Positions 31,861-44,371 of a DNA stretch of 64,000 nucleotides are shown here, one piece after another. Within the stretch, counting starts at the first letter, position 1, and every line of letters begins with the position of its first letter. Source of the DNA: Sphaerosporella brunnea (Eukaryota > Ascomycota > Pezizomycetes > Pezizales > Pyronemataceae); contig VXIS01000002.1 in the NCBI GenBank assembly GCA_008704415.1, positions 361,054 through 425,053 of the forward strand. Direction: 5' to 3'. The notes beneath the pieces were generated by a model. That model saw nothing but the letters and a program-made list of their open reading frames with translations, had not been told where the DNA came from and ran no database searches. The translations under genes and the position numbers were made by a program.

Positions 31861-33015
31861 GGTTTATAGGCCTCCAAATGCCTCAGGACCTCCTGGTAAG
31901 TTTACCCGTGACTGGCAGACGTCGAGTGTGAAATCGTGCGGGCACAGTGGTTTGCCACAAAGGTCCATATTTCAACGCACGAACTCACGGAACGCCCTCA
32001 CTGAAAATCCTAGAGGCGATACAACGCAGTTTTTGAAGGCTACAGTAGAATGCAAAGGTCATGCTCCGTCTATCCTCTACAGACACGCCTCGGAGCTACG
32101 CAGCATTCCGGAGATCGAAGTGGACTAAGAAGGTCCGCATGATAGCTTTCCAGATACAGCCTACAATTTACACTAAGTTCTCGACCGGGGCGGCGCTGGC
32201 GGCTGCATCGGAAGTGCAACGCTTGTCGCCGCTGCACCACGACCTCCTCGGCCAGTATCAGATAATGAGGGAAGCAGACGTAGCTATACGTTCGCAGAGC
32301 TCCAAGCTCTTGAAAGGCCGCCCCCTGCCGCTTTGCCTGTCGAGGTATTTCCCAGCTTCTGCATTACTGAAGGTCTACGAACTAATAGCCTAATAGCCAC
32401 CTCGACTGTCACGAGTTGCCTTTGTACAGACCCAATCGTTTCGAGAACGTGCCACAGCCTCATCGTTCACACCTCGGCGCCGAGCCTTGCGCCCCAAGAC
32501 CTGAATTTGAAGTCTTCAAGGCCTCGCTCTGTGCAGAGTTTTCCTGGGTGCGTTCAGAAGGCTGAATTACCTCAGAACGGAGTGGAACAACGCGGGCTCC
32601 AGTGCCACAGAAAGAGAATCCCGTTCCCAGGCTCTGTACCAGAACGAGATTACTAGGAAATTCGTGGTGTCAGAGATTTCACCTTGACGCCAAAAGTCGA
32701 TGGAACACAGCGTCGTTTCTCGCTCTCAGCTTCCCTGCTGATTAAAGCTTCATCACTCCCTTCCGCTCCGAATCACACAGGATTTCTACAGCGCCTACCG
32801 AATGGGTTTAGGGTGGTATCAGGAGACTATTGGTTTTGGCTCCCTTGGCAGAAAGTTCATTTTTGCGGCACGCGAATTACACTACCGGACGCAACCTCAA
32901 TGTTCAGGGGATCGCTGGGGAGGCAGAGATCAGGAGCGAATGGACGGCAGGGACAACAGCACAGGTGCCCCTCGACCCGGCATTCCAGGATACGCCGAGC
33001 CCGGTAGTGTGTGCA
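31861..33015. other. Unresolved, possibly old element remnants
   Basis: Short coding-like stretches (for example RRLNYLRTEWNNAGSSATER on the plus strand near 32560) have no recognised family. GGTGGTATCAGGAGAC near 32811 recurs at 39720, showing another dispersed repeat. Confidence 0.35.
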
Positions 33016-33125
33016 ATCACGTTTATTGTCCGCATGCAGTCTATTTATACTATGGTAGATCCTCCACTCATTCCCCCCATATCCTGTCCGCCGCCTTATT
33101 GATATCATCTCAGACGTCAACTGCG
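33016..33125 (+). repeat. Dispersed repeat; inverted partner at 34620-34735
   Basis: GTTTATTGTCCGCATGC, a TATTTATAC box, TATCCTGTCCGCCGCCTTAT and TGATAT..ATCTCA.GCGTCAACTGCG lie here. All but the TATTTATAC box recur in the same order on the minus strand of 34620-34735. The pair brackets 1.5 kb that includes the tandem array at 33900-34640. Confidence 0.7.
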
Positions 33126-33899
33126 ACCACCCACTTCCCCGCCACTTCCCCGCCACTTCCCCTTGGCCGTCATAAACAGAATTAAAATGTGCACAAAGAA
33201 CAGAGGAAAAGAGCCCTCCACGCGTGAAGCCGCCTCCTCCTTCTCCCCCGAAGACCGACGTGTCCTATGTGGCTTGGTCCGAGCCGGATGAGCGGCAACT
33301 AGTCAAGAATCCAGCTCTGTCGATTCTTAGAGAACCATTGCTCCCACAACTGAAAAGCCAGTGACACCAGAGACAGGGGAAAAACAGGGGAGCCGACCAC
33401 AGCGCCCACTCATGCTAGCCGCAAGTCAGACACGGAGGTCGAACTGCGCAAGTCCCAGCGGAGGGTGGCCCCACTGGAATGGCAAAAGAAAAGGATAAGG
33501 AAAAAGCCAAAGCCAAAGAGATGGGGGAACCAGGCGACAAGAAGAAAGCCGAGGGAACCGCCGGGGAATTGAAGGGAACAAGCGGTGGTGGAAGCTTAAT
33601 GGAAAGGAGCCCCTACTCAACTGGCTGTCAGAGCGTTAAGCTTGCACCCGACAAGACCGCAGAGTAAGCGAGTTACGGCGAAAGGTCCAAAACACCACCG
33701 CCGCTTTCCATATTACAGCGTTACCTCACGCTTTTGGTGGCCTTCGTGGTGTGTGGTGTGGCCTCAGGCTCCGAGTGCTCTGTGTAGGCATAATGTGCAA
33801 AATTCAGGGAACGAATAGTGTAAGTTGTTGACTATCGAGGGGATTTATTCGGTGCGTTTGAGCTCCTAACATGATTAGTATTGGGCACAACTCAATTCG

Positions 33900-34640
33900 C
33901 AAGGCAAAGGGGATCCTCGACAAGTGGCGCACGGGGGAGAAGGGATTTATCTCCCTGCATTTGCGAAACGTCCACAACACCGCACGCTCCTGGTATCCAG
34001 AGGGGATCCTCGACAAGTGGCGCACGGGGAAGAAGGGGTTTATCTCCCTGCATTGCGAAACGTTCACAACGCTCCTGGTATTCAGGGTTGCCGCAGTTGA
34101 CGCAAGGCAAAGGGGATCCTCGACGAGTGGCGCACGGGAAGAAGGGATTTATCTCCCTGCATTTGCGAAACGTTCACAACACCGCACCCTCCTGGTATCC
34201 AGAGGGGATCCTCGACAAGTGGCGCACGGGGAAGAAGGGGTTTATCTCCCTGCATTTGCGAAATGTTCACAACGCTCCTGGTATTCAGGGTTGCCGCAGT
34301 TGACGCAAGGCAAAGGGGATCCTCGACGAGTGGCGCACGGGGAAGAGGGGGTTTATCTCCCTGCATTGCGAAACGTTCACAACGCTCCTGGTATTCAGGG
34401 TTGCCGCAGTTGACGCAAGGCAAAGGGGATCCTCGACGAGTGGCGCACGGGGAAGAGGGGGTTTATCTCCCTGCATTGCGAAATGTTCACAACTCTCCTG
34501 GTATTCAGGGTTGCCGCAGTTGACGCAAGGCAAAGGGGATCCTCGACGAGTGGCGCACGGGGAAGAGGGGGTTTATCTCCCTGCATTGCGAAACGTTCAC
34601 AACGCTCCTGGTATTCAGGGTTGCCGCAGTTGACGCATGA
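33900..34640 (+). repeat. Minisatellite of alternating 92- and 110-bp units
   Basis: Seven GGGGATCCTCGAC units start near 33908, 34001, 34111, 34203, 34314, 34424 and 34534. All share AGTGGCGCACGGG, GGTTTATCTCCCTGCAT and GCGAAACGTTCACAAC. Short units end CTCCTGGTATCCAGA; long units end CTCCTGGTATTCAGG plus TTGCCGCAGTTGACGCAAGG. Pattern short/long/short/long and then three long units suggests expansion by unequal crossing-over. The open frames across it are repeat artefacts. Confidence 0.95.
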
Positions 34641-34760
34641 GATCATATCAATAAGGCGGCGGACAGGATAAGGACGGGACAAGTAGGGGATCTGTCATGA
34701 TCGTACGCAGCCGCATACGCATGTGGACAATAACTTTGATCACACACACACACACACCGC
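34620..34760 (-). repeat. Inverted partner of 33016-33125, then a CA microsatellite
   Basis: The minus strand repeats the TTATTGTCC...TCCTGTCCGCCGCCTTAT...CGTCAACTGCGG series. A (CA)9 run lies at 34740-34757. Confidence 0.7.
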
Positions 34761-34879
34761 ACCAGAATATCGAGCCACAAGGTTTACCAACTGCCATTCG
34801 GAAACCGATGGAATCCAAGACCTACGAGCCCCATTTTTTCCTTTTGAACGGATTTTTAACGATTGTCGTTCGTGCCCAA

Positions 34880-35400
34880 CAACTAGGCATGATTCCTGAT
34901 TTGCCAGAATCCTCTACTCGCGCCCGTTCAAACTGCGGCGGTTGCTTTTCTACATTGGACTTTGTTGTGGCGTGACCACAGCTTACGGCAATCCGGTACG
35001 TTGAGCTCATAACTCCACCAATTTTGAAGCTATTGACATGATTTTTGATTGCCAAGATCATTCACAAACCCTTACGATGGCATGACACTGGATATGTTGT
35101 GCTAGACAACCCCACGACTACCAACCTACGAGTTTACATCCCAGACGCAGTCTTTCGAAGGATGACCCGTCCTACCGCCCGATCCGTTCATTCGCGTCGC
35201 ATTTCTCGGCTCGTCAGTGTAGCCAATGGCTGACACACAAGCTACTGTGGGAGCGATTGTCGCCAATTACTCTCTTGAAGCTGTCCCTGACCCTCTCCCT
35301 ACGCGCCGCATCAGACCGCTCCTTCAAACCGTGGCGGCCGCTTTTCTCCATCTACGATTGCCTTTGAGCGGTGGCTACTAAGTACCTCTACACTATGTGC
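34880..35400 (+). repeat. Further copies of the 31.4-kb repeat
   Basis: CCAGAATCCTCTACTCGCGC, TTCAAACTGCGGCGGTTGCT, ACATTGGACTTTGTTGTGGC and GAGCTCATAACTCCACCA follow the unit seen at 31.4 kb. A weaker copy with CTCCTTCAAACCGTGGCGGC starts near 35315. Confidence 0.6.
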
Positions 35401-35604
35401 ACTACCGGATCTACTCGACAATAAGGAAGAGAATCTCAACACCTCCTCGTCCTGCACCATCTCACTTGGCTGGCCAACGGAGAAATGAGCAATGAGACCT
35501 CAAAAATTTAAGTTTGGCGAAACAAATAAACGTTTTGATATCCGCGGATGATATTAACGAGTGAGATCCCAATTGGCGAGTGAGATTTTGAGAGCTCCCG
35601 CACT

Positions 35605-35907
35605 AATTGACGAGTAAATCCGGTACCAGCATGCTTCAGCCAGCAAGAGAGCTATCGGCAACAAGAAGGCAGCGGCCACCGGTGTTGACCAACAAGGAGG
35701 CAAAAACAACAAGGAGAATGGAAGCGGGCTATCAGAAGGGGAGCTCTCCTCGACCGGGAGCAGTAATCTGGAACCTGAGATCTCGTCGCCCAACGGCTAC
35801 CACGTTACCCCACCTAACGAGGGCGCCGAGGGAGAAAACGATGAAAGAGTGGAAGAACTCCTGGCAGGCGAGGGATGGAGAAGCCCGGGCCGCTACTTCA
35901 GAGCCAG
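35605..35907 (+). pseudogene. Orphan coding fragment, hydrophilic
   Basis: A frame without its own ATG reads ASASKRAIGNKKAAATGVDQ, later GLSEGELSSTGSSNLEPEI and ENDERVEELLAGEGWRSPGR, ending at a TAG. The codon pattern is coding-like and the protein would be hydrophilic and disordered, as in gag-like or transposon N-terminal regions. No domain is recognised. Stops precede it at once, so it is a remnant or an internal exon. Confidence 0.35.
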
Positions 35908-36630
35908 CAACAGATAGCGAGTGTCAATCATGCCTGGTGAGTTATTCCATGTTATGATCGTGCGTGGGGACTCCATTTAACGGTGATGCAGATGAGAATC
36001 TCTCATGGCACCTCATCAACCGGACCTCCTTGAACATCACCACTCATTGCATGTGCAACCGGACCTCCTCGAATATTGACCAGCCATTGCATTGTGCAAC
36101 CGGCAGCATTGGTGGCCAACAGATCGCTTGTCACCTCATTCCTTCTACTACATTAGATGATTGCGATGTTCGAAAGGCATGACTGGAGTCTGGCCACAAG
36201 GTTTACTATACGACAAACTCCAGAGGAGAACTTGCACTTGAACACAACGGGAATTTCGTTCAGACGTGTGTTCTTGGGCATGGGATGTACTTTTCGTTTT
36301 GTGGTTGAGGGACGGGTGGGGATTTCCTTTAGGTTTTCTTTATAATTCTCCTCTGTTCTCTTCTATATTTCTTTGAGGTTCACGTCTTTCCTTACTGTAC
36401 ATGGTCATAGCTGTTGGACTACATGCTAGACAAGCTATATAAATCGTTAAAAACTGCCACACGCACACATAATCTCTCTTGAATTGCAATAATCTTGTCA
36501 TAGTCTCGATGACTGATCGCACGAGTGCTTGCACATGATTGGGATCCGGACAGAGTTACTTCTTAAGCTCGAGCTGCCGGGGAAGAGAAGTTGATCTGCT
36601 GGTCATTTAGCACTCCAGCCAGCGATACAG
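35908..36630. other. No gene recognised
   Basis: An ACCGGACCTCCT(T/C)GAA unit is repeated at about 36018 and 36058. Nothing else stands out. Confidence 0.4.
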
Positions 36631-37510
36631 TGCTCTGTTCAAATTCGTCATGGTATAGCACTCGGCTCGCTCACCCGAGTGCTGCGTCATGACCCAATAC
36701 TGAATCCCCGGGCCGGCCAGACGGGTGGGGAATGATGGGGAGCTTGAGTTGCTTTTGGTGTCCGCTCCTGGCCCAGATATTGCAGCCCATACTATCTCTG
36801 TCCGGAGTTCTCGAGTTCGTCATGGTATCGCACTCGGACCAAGGGGCGAGTGCTGTTCTATGATCTGCCACCGAATGCCTCGGGCCAGCCAGATAGGTGG
36901 GAGACGAGAAGATTTACCATAGCACGGGCTTGCACTGAAATTGGGGATGGAAGCGGCAACCTGGGACGCCGGGATTCGAGGGCCGGCCGAGTGATTCCAA
37001 TGGAATTGAGATACCGGGTATTGTCCGCCGTGGCCACGGACGCCCCGGATACGGATGCGCTGTTTGTAGGTTTCTCCCGGTCCAGATTATGTATACTATG
37101 GCTCTCACTGTGCGGAGATCCGGGATTCGTCATGGTATCGCACTCGGATCGGGTGGCGAGTGCTGTGCTATGACCCACTACCGAACGCCTCGGGCCAGCT
37201 AGGTAGATAGGAGGCGGGAGATGAGGGGATCGGGGCTTGCGGTGAAGTTGGTTGTCGGGGTAGAAGCCTGGATGACGGTAGTTGAGGGCCGGCCGAGTGA
37301 TTCCAATGGCATTGCTGGGAACCGGAGATTGTCGGCTGTGACCGCGGACGCCTCGGATGCGGAGGCGCTGTTTGTAGGTGTCCTACCGTAGGCTCCCGGT
37401 CCGGGCTGTGTATGCCATGCTCTCTCAGTGCTGGAGTTCTCATATTCGTCATCGTATCAGGAGCCGAGTGCTGTGCCATGATTATTTGCCGACGCTCGGC
37501 GAGATAGATA
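36631..37510 (+). repeat. Tandem ~313-bp units with a CACTCG hairpin
   Basis: ATTCGTCATGGTAT, then a GCACTCG...CGAGTGCTG stem-loop, TATGA, GCC(T/C)CGGGCCAGC and a GTGATTCCAATGG(A/C)ATTG block recur with starts near 36648, 36817, 37128 and 37447. The last three are spaced about 313 bp; the first is shortened. No coding potential. Confidence 0.8.
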
Positions 37511-38374
37511 GAGATGAGGCTCTTCGCCATGGATCAGGCGTGCACTGGGGTTGGTTGCCGGAGTGGCAGCCTGGAACGACGGGATCTGAGGGTCAATGGC
37601 GCTGAACAGGCGAATGATTGTGCATGCGTTCCCCCCCCCCCCAGTGTTTGTTTTTTCGGACTGGCCTGGAGTGGGCTTCGGCAGCTGGGGCCAATGGAGG
37701 ATGTCCGACTGATCTAGGTATGTGGTGATTGGCCTTGGGAAGTGTTGCCGGTGTTGATAGATGGCCGAACTAATGGTGGTCGGTCCAGGAGGGTTGGGGT
37801 TCTTCAGGAACTGGTAGGCAAATAGCTGACGTCTCCTTAGGTTTGGTTGGAGGCGTTGGTTGCTGATGTAAATATTGTATAGAGATGACTCGGGACTGTG
37901 GTGGTGAGTGGCTTGGGGAGTGACTGGCGTTTTTACCGGTGACATTGACGGTGAGGGATTCTATCCGGGCCAAATCAAATATACTAATAACATAGTGCTT
38001 GCAAGAAGTCAAGAACTGTCACTTTGGGTTGGATTTTTTTGTTATTGGTAATACTTGAATCTTGGAAGACGGAAAGCATAGGACTATTCACCGCTTGGTA
38101 GGGATTCATCGATTGTTGCGATTAAGTGGTGATTTTGTGCATGGAGTCCATAATTGTCTTTTTGTATCCCTTCACTCGCTCGTCGCGAACCCCAACCCCA
38201 ACCCCAAGTTCGGACGGGATGCGGCTCAGATCCGCAGCTAGCGAGGCTCCGCTCTTAGCGTGGTGAGGTCATTTGCGGTTCATTTTTGCGCTCCAATTCC
38301 AGTCCGGCCACTTCTCTTATTACCTCAATCAACCTCCCCAATCCTCTCACCATCAATCGACAACCCACAACACA
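37511..38374. other. Upstream region of the gene at 38375
   Basis: It contains a C12 run near 37630 and CCCCAACCCCAACCCCAA near 38190. The last ~100 bp before the ATG are pyrimidine-rich and probably carry the core promoter. Confidence 0.4.
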
Positions 38375-39128
38375 ATGTTCGCCCGCACCGCCTTTCGCCG
38401 CGCCGTCGCTGCCGCTGTTCGCACCTCCGCTCCGTGTCGTCGCTACGCGCAAACGCACGCGAACCACCCCCAGGGCGGATCCTCAGATCTGCCGTGGATT
38501 ATTGGATCGGTCGCTTTCACTGTGCCCGCCGTGAGTTGCCCCCTACTCCTGAATCGTGTAGAAGCGAGCCTGATGCCATTGTTAGGCCTGGTACCTCGTC
38601 AAGACTGGCCCTTCTAAGCCTGCGCACAAGCATGAGCACAAGAAGGAGGAGGCCAAGCCTGAACCCGAGCCCGAACCTATCAAGGAGGAGGTGAAGGAGG
38701 CTGTTGCCGAGGTTCCCCAGAAGGCTGAGGAGGTGAAGGAGAAGGCGGAAGAGAAGGTTGAGGAGGTTAAGGAGAAGGGGGAAGAGAAGTTTGAGGAAGC
38801 TAAGGAGGCGGTCTCGGAGAGGAAGGAGGAGGAGGAGCCGAAGAGCTCCACCGTTAACCCCCAGAAGATCGACCCTGGTAACACTGCGACGAAGGAGGCG
38901 GGCGGGCCCGGAACTATCAGTGGAAAGCAGGAGGGACTTTCGAATGACGACACCTCGCACGCGGTAGGTTTACAATTGCGAGATTGTTTTGGAGGAGGTG
39001 GGGCTGATGCAGTGTGGTGATAGATCCTCCACGAGGAGCGCGGTGACGCCATCAGTAAGAAGGCAGAGGGCGTTCACGACACTGCGAAGCTTAAGGGCAC
39101 TGTCGATGTTGACCGTCCTGCCAAATAA
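38375..39128 (+). CDS. Mitochondrial Glu/Lys-rich protein, conserved in ascomycetes
   Basis: Exons 38375-38530, 38586-38963 and 39024-39128 give 212 aa. Introns are 55 nt (GTGAGT...GTTAG) and 60 nt (GTAGGT...GATAG), both in phase 0. The N-terminus MFARTAFRRAVAAAVRTSAP is an Arg/Ala-rich mitochondrial presequence. It is followed by a short hydrophobic segment (WIIGSVAFTVPAWYLV), which could anchor it in the inner membrane. Residues ~65-140 are a charged helical region of KEEVKEA/EEVKEK-type repeats. The C-terminus (DPGNTATKEAGGPGTISGKQ...KGTVDVDRPAK) looks like a block I recall from uncharacterised proteins of many Pezizomycotina. Function unknown. An in-frame upstream ATG-like start is unlikely because the presequence begins at 38375. 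Confidence 0.85.
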
Positions 39129-42100
39129 GCAACATCCACGCTATGATTGATGGTGGGGGGGGGGGGAGTGTTTAGAGAGGGAGGGAATGATGTATTGCGT
39201 TTTTCTCGGCTTCTCTGTGTGTACGAGCGAGGGGATGATAGAAGTATTCTTCTGCTTCAGTCACTCGGTGATCTTATCGATAATTGATGTCGGTGGGTTA
39301 TCTAATGGGAATGACGCGGAAGGCTGTTTGTTCAATGTTCAAGCTGTTCGATTGGTGACGTAAGAGATTAACCAGGCTGGGCTTACGTAAGTATTTAGTA
39401 ACTAGGTTGACACACGTGCCGACCATCATCGTCACCATCGTCACCACCGATCACTCCACGTTCTACCTACTCTACTCATGCCTCATTGATGTCGCATCGC
39501 CGCACCATCACCCGGCTGCCCCCACACTTGTCCTCTTGCCGCTTGCGAGAACACCCTCCTTTCGTCGGCGTTCGCCCATCACCGGATTGTTGCTTGCAGC
39601 CAGGGCGCGTTCGATTGCCGCAACTTCAGAGTCCGAACCGCAACCTCCCTGCTGACTGACAGCCTTATCACCGCAATCCGCTACACAGTATTTCTCCTAC
39701 CCCTATCGAACGAGCTCTGGGTGGTATCAGGAGACCATTAATGGGAGTTGATAACCTCCATTCACACGTCTGTGATCCCGCCATGGTACTCACTCCGTGT
39801 TGGTGGAAGCTTATTGACGACCCCTTTCTGCAGTCCCCGTCCGTTTACCGTCCGCTCAAGGTGGAATCTTTAACGAAGCCTTGCACAAGTCACGGAAGTT
39901 GTGGCGGCGAATCTCCTCACCAGTTGGGGGTTGTGGTGAACGGGCTTGGAACGGTGCTCGCGAGCACGTCCTCACGGTTTCCGACCGGAGCAATTCAGAG
40001 GTTTTTCGCGCCCCCTTCTCATTGACTTTTTGGCAAGCGAACTGGACAACTTGGGTCGAACGGAGGTTATTGACACTCGCTAATAAAATTGGTTTTCCAG
40101 GACGTGAACTATTGAATGCTACCTACCTTATTTCTCCAGTACTGGGAGTTTTACCTTCGCTCCATGGCGTCAAGGTTTAGCTACCGCATTACACGTCTTC
40201 AGGCCTGCAAAGACATGCAACCTGTATGAGTATGACGCGTTTCCGGATGACCAGGCGATCCTTGCGGAACCTGTCGAAAACCTGGATTACGAGTTCAGGT
40301 TCGTGTCACACTTCTAATCCAAATCCTAATCCAGATCCTAATCCAGACGTACTTCGTACTTCCAATATCCAACTCTTGGGTTAAAGATGCGGCAACTGAC
40401 CTTGAAATCATCCATTGGAGGAGAGCGAAAGCGAAAGTGAAAGCGAGGAGGTATAACAGCATCAGAGAATGAGGTTCAGGAGCAGGCAGATGATGGTCGC
40501 TTGGTTGAACAGAGCATCTGTCCACGCATATTTGACGCTTTTTTTTTTATTCTCCCCGATAGATTGCTCGCGCTGCCATCCCAAAGCTCCCCGCTCCCAC
40601 TCTCGCACCAAGGACGGAGACGACACAAGCTTGTGAAAAGGTAAGTACCTGCCCCTCTGGATGACTGTACAGGGCGAGAGAAGCTAATTGGTAGTGTAGA
40701 TGCTCGAGATCTTTAGTTCCCAGTGCCAGCGCTACCTTTACCTGTCCGCCGCAGCAGCTCTCTACCGCTAGAAGCACCGCCGCCTTTGTCCATACCTCCT
40801 GATCCCGGTCAGGAGGACTGGGATAGCAATGAGGAGATGATTTTTGAGGGCGCTGGTGGCAATACCAGAACGAAAAGGAGGATGATCCTGGGGTGAGGAG
40901 GAGGAGGATGAAGACGAGGACGAGGACAATTCGGGGATAATGCTAAAAGAGGAGAGCTATCTAACGCCTTTTCAACCATATAATCACCCGCATGATCGCA
41001 TTGTGAATCTTCCTGAAGGCTTTTGGCGTTACACTGCGTTTCGTGCTTGGACGTAATTCAACTCAAACTTGCAAAAGCTGGGAGGCAATGCCAGTGGCCC
41101 CGGGTCAGCGTCTAAAGGGAATCAGGGTCCGACTAGAGACTGCAGGATAAAAATATGGGTACGCTTCCTGAAAATCGCTTTTCCTGGAGACTGGAGACTT
41201 TTGACAATGTCTAGATGGATCGGTGGCGGAGGCCATGAATAGCACAATCAGCTGGTGCAAGAAGAGTTGGGCGAATCTTGCATGGACTCGGAGATGGCCG
41301 GCACTTCCAACCGCAACAGTACGATAACTTCCATATGGGCGGTGGATCTCGCAGACCAACGGCGGCAGCTACTTCTCAATGACACCGCCACATCATTTGT
41401 ATGGAGGGATCTAAGACTATTTTCTTAGTGGGTCCGTGTATGGCTCACATGGAGCCTTGTGGTGGAAGGAGCTTCGCAGATCAATCTTCGGTGGATGCAA
41501 GGGGTGGGCACTCGGCGTGGCCCTAAGCCGAATGGGAAGTTCTGCCCCGGAGCAATACCTGCTGGCATCGCTGCCAGAAGGGATATGTTGGCAAGGATGT
41601 AAAGCACCAGGTCGCCGCCGACCCACCGGACTCTCAGCAAGAACAAGCAACTATTGCTTGTTCTGTCGGTTCTGCTTGGAGAACAAGCATTTGCGAAGGG
41701 GGCCAGAGCCCGGGAAGAGGCAATGGTTGTTGTACATATCAAGATGTTTTGTGTAAGGATTTCTGTGCTCGCGCATATCACGAAGAGTTGTAGATAGTAA
41801 AATAGAATGGTACTGCACTGTGTCGCTTCTCGGATGCCGGTCGCGCGAAAATTTACTCAACTGCTCGTCACTCACGCCAAAGCCACCTGGCGGGGAATTT
41901 AGAAACTCTTTCAACGCCCAGCTTCTCAAAACCCCAGCTTGTTCACAACTCGGATGGAGGCGTGGATGGACCTCTAATTGGCGGTGTTTTCGGTGGCGCG
42001 GGTGGCGGCCGTGATGCGGGCACGCGATTGCCCTCGTGTGTAAAGGCCCGCAGCTCTGTCTCCACCACCCACAAGCTCGCGCACGTGCAAAAGATTGAGT

Positions 42101-42538
42101 TATGTAATATGCAGATGCTTAAGTAAGCTGCGACTATTGCTACTATAGTTAGCGGCACCTTACGCGGCTGAATCAGCAGCATAGAGCACAGGCAGCAATA
42201 AGCATAAGCATAAGAACGCTGTGTTGATTTCATTCCTTCTTATGATGGCTGCTGGGTAGATAATTCTTTTCTTCGCTTCACTCCACCAATCCGCCACTAA
42301 ACCCAGCGCTTCCCGGCGATCTCACCATCTCTTCCATCACCATCAATCAACACTATCAACACCTCTCTCTATTGACCCTATTGACTTCCCCTCTATAACA
42401 ACAACACCCGCCCACTACTCCGCCCACTGCCTCCGCCCACTGCCTCCGCCCGAACTCCACCGCACCACACATATTCCCCTCCGGTCGCCACCCGCCCATG
42501 GCCCCCCCACCCTGCCTGTACGCCCCCTAAGCTTGCTG
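39129..42538. other. Intergenic, repeats and unresolved fragments
   Basis: GGTGGTATCAGGAGACCATT near 39722 and the 40340-40560 segment are dispersed repeats (see 32811 and 2290-2560). Coding-like scraps occur near 39870-40180 and 41250-41420 (plus) without a known family. A TCACTC...CAATCAACACTATCAACACC leader-like stretch at 42290-42420 may be the palH promoter and 5' UTR. Confidence 0.4.
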
Positions 42539-44239
42539 ATGCCACAAATGCCACGACAAAACTGGCGAGCGCCGACGTCAACAACACGGTACACGGTACC
42601 GCACTCGTGCACGCCCTATTACCTGCCGGCGGGACTCTCGATCCCTCTTACCGATGTGCAAATCACCACTGTCTTGACTAAGGCAGTCGCCGTCACCCCC
42701 GCCTGCTACACGGACTACCCCACTCCAACCGGCAACCACGGAGCCGTACAGGACTTCCGAGACCCCTTCTATGCGTCCACGATTCCTATGGCGTATTCGA
42801 TCGCGGCGACGAGTACGCTGGCGTACGTCCTGCTGCTGCTCCTGTTCCTTCCCAACCCCCCGCACTCGCGCCCGTGGCTGCAGAAAGTCGCCACTTTGAG
42901 CGTGTGCGTGTGCCTCACGATCGCTTTCGCCGAAACCACGAGCCTGCTGCGGAACGAATACAACCTTGTCGGCTCCTCCGTCTACAGCATCACGAACGAA
43001 GCGCGGGAAGTGCGCTCGGTGGTGATCTCCGGGATCCACCTCAAGATCGGGAGGATCATCAGCGACTGTTTTCTCTGGCTAGCACAGGTACAAACACTCA
43101 TCCGGCTCTTTCCACGACAGAGGGAGAAGGTGGTTATCAAATGGGCTGGGTTCGGGTTGATTATCCTCGACACGATGTTCAGCATCTTGGAGACTTTCGT
43201 GAGCCCGATGGCTAGCAGGGATAGCTTTTTGGATGCGATACCTGCCCTCAGCTACCTCTTCCAGATCTGCTGCAGCACTATGTATGCCGGCTGCGTGCTG
43301 TACTACTCGTTTGCGAAGCGGAGGTATAGCTACTTTTTCTACCTGCGCACCGCCGGCACCAAACGCTACGGCGGCCGCAGCATCTTCTTGGTCGCCGCCC
43401 TCAGTATTGCGTCCATTCTCACCCCGCTCATCTTCTTCATCGTCGACATCGCGCAAAAAGACCTGGCCGGGTGGGGCGACTATATCCGGTGGGTTGGTGC
43501 TGCTGCTTCAAGCGTGGTCGTGTGGGAATGGGTGGACCGAATCGAAGGGCTCGAGAGAGAAGAGAAGAAGGGAGGCGTCCTGGGCCGCGAGATTTATGAC
43601 GAAGATGAAGACCTGCGGTTCACTGGCAACGGCGATCGGGACCCCCCGCCGCCCAGCAATATCGAGCGCGCGCCCACCGCGGCGAGTGGCAGCACCAGGT
43701 ATGATGTCAATATGCGCCAGCTTAGCACGCAACCTTCTACCTCCAGCTCAACTTCGGCCTCTACCTACACACCTAAACCACCCCCGTCCGAATCCTCTGA
43801 TAACCCCGCGCTTGTTGATCCACCCGCCTTCCCGATCTCGGCGGTAAACCCCCCAAATATACCCACCCCCAGCCCACAGGAACAGAAAGAGAAGAGATGG
43901 AAACGCCCTGTAGCCGCAGTCGAAAGAACCGCCAAAGCGATCACGGAGCGCGTGGCAAGGTTGAGACCTAGCACTCCCGCCACCAAAGCCACAAACACGG
44001 AATTGCAGGACTTGCCGGTGATGATTATTCCCCCGCCGCCGAGGAGGGGTAGAAGTGCGGCCGGTGGCAGTAGCCGTGGAGGAAATGGGAGTGTGGGGGT
44101 GAGTGTGGCTTGGAGTGAGCCCATTGCTGCTACTGCGGGCGAGAGTAGCTACTTACCGGGGCCGTATGAGGATGTACGAAGAGTACCATTACCGCCGAGC
44201 ACCTCCGCTCCCTCTGTCCCCTTCACCCCATTTCCTGCC

Positions 44240-44270
<31 letters not shown>

Positions 44271-44371
44271 TGACTCCAGCGCCGATACTGGGGAGGGGAG
44301 ACTTGCCGGTTATTATTATCCCGCCGATACGACGGAGGGGGGTTAGTGATGACGGGGGCGGCAGGGGGTGA
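42539..44371 (+). CDS. palH: PalH/Rim21-type ambient pH sensor
   Basis: An uninterrupted frame; the first ATG is at 42539 (610 aa), with another at 42548. The N-terminal ectodomain has a Cys-Thr-Pro-Tyr-Tyr-Leu-Pro motif. Seven hydrophobic segments follow between residues ~80 and 330, and the core ends in the PalH signature WVDRIEGLEREEKKGG. After this comes a long Ser/Pro-rich cytoplasmic tail containing an (AP)n stretch. In Aspergillus and yeast, PalH/Rim21 is the plasma-membrane sensor of alkaline pH. It signals through the arrestin PalF and ESCRT to activate the PacC/Rim101 transcription factor; the tail binds the arrestin. The length is in the usual range for ascomycete PalH. No frameshift or intron is needed. 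An additional short 5' exon cannot be excluded. Confidence 0.93.

Noticed and set aside
33871..34533. Open frames up to 180 codons across the 33.9-kb array
   Set aside because: They follow the repeat units, occur on both strands and change phase between units. No family resemblance.
42578..44124. Minus frames within palH
   Set aside because: Antisense shadows of a recognised membrane-protein gene.
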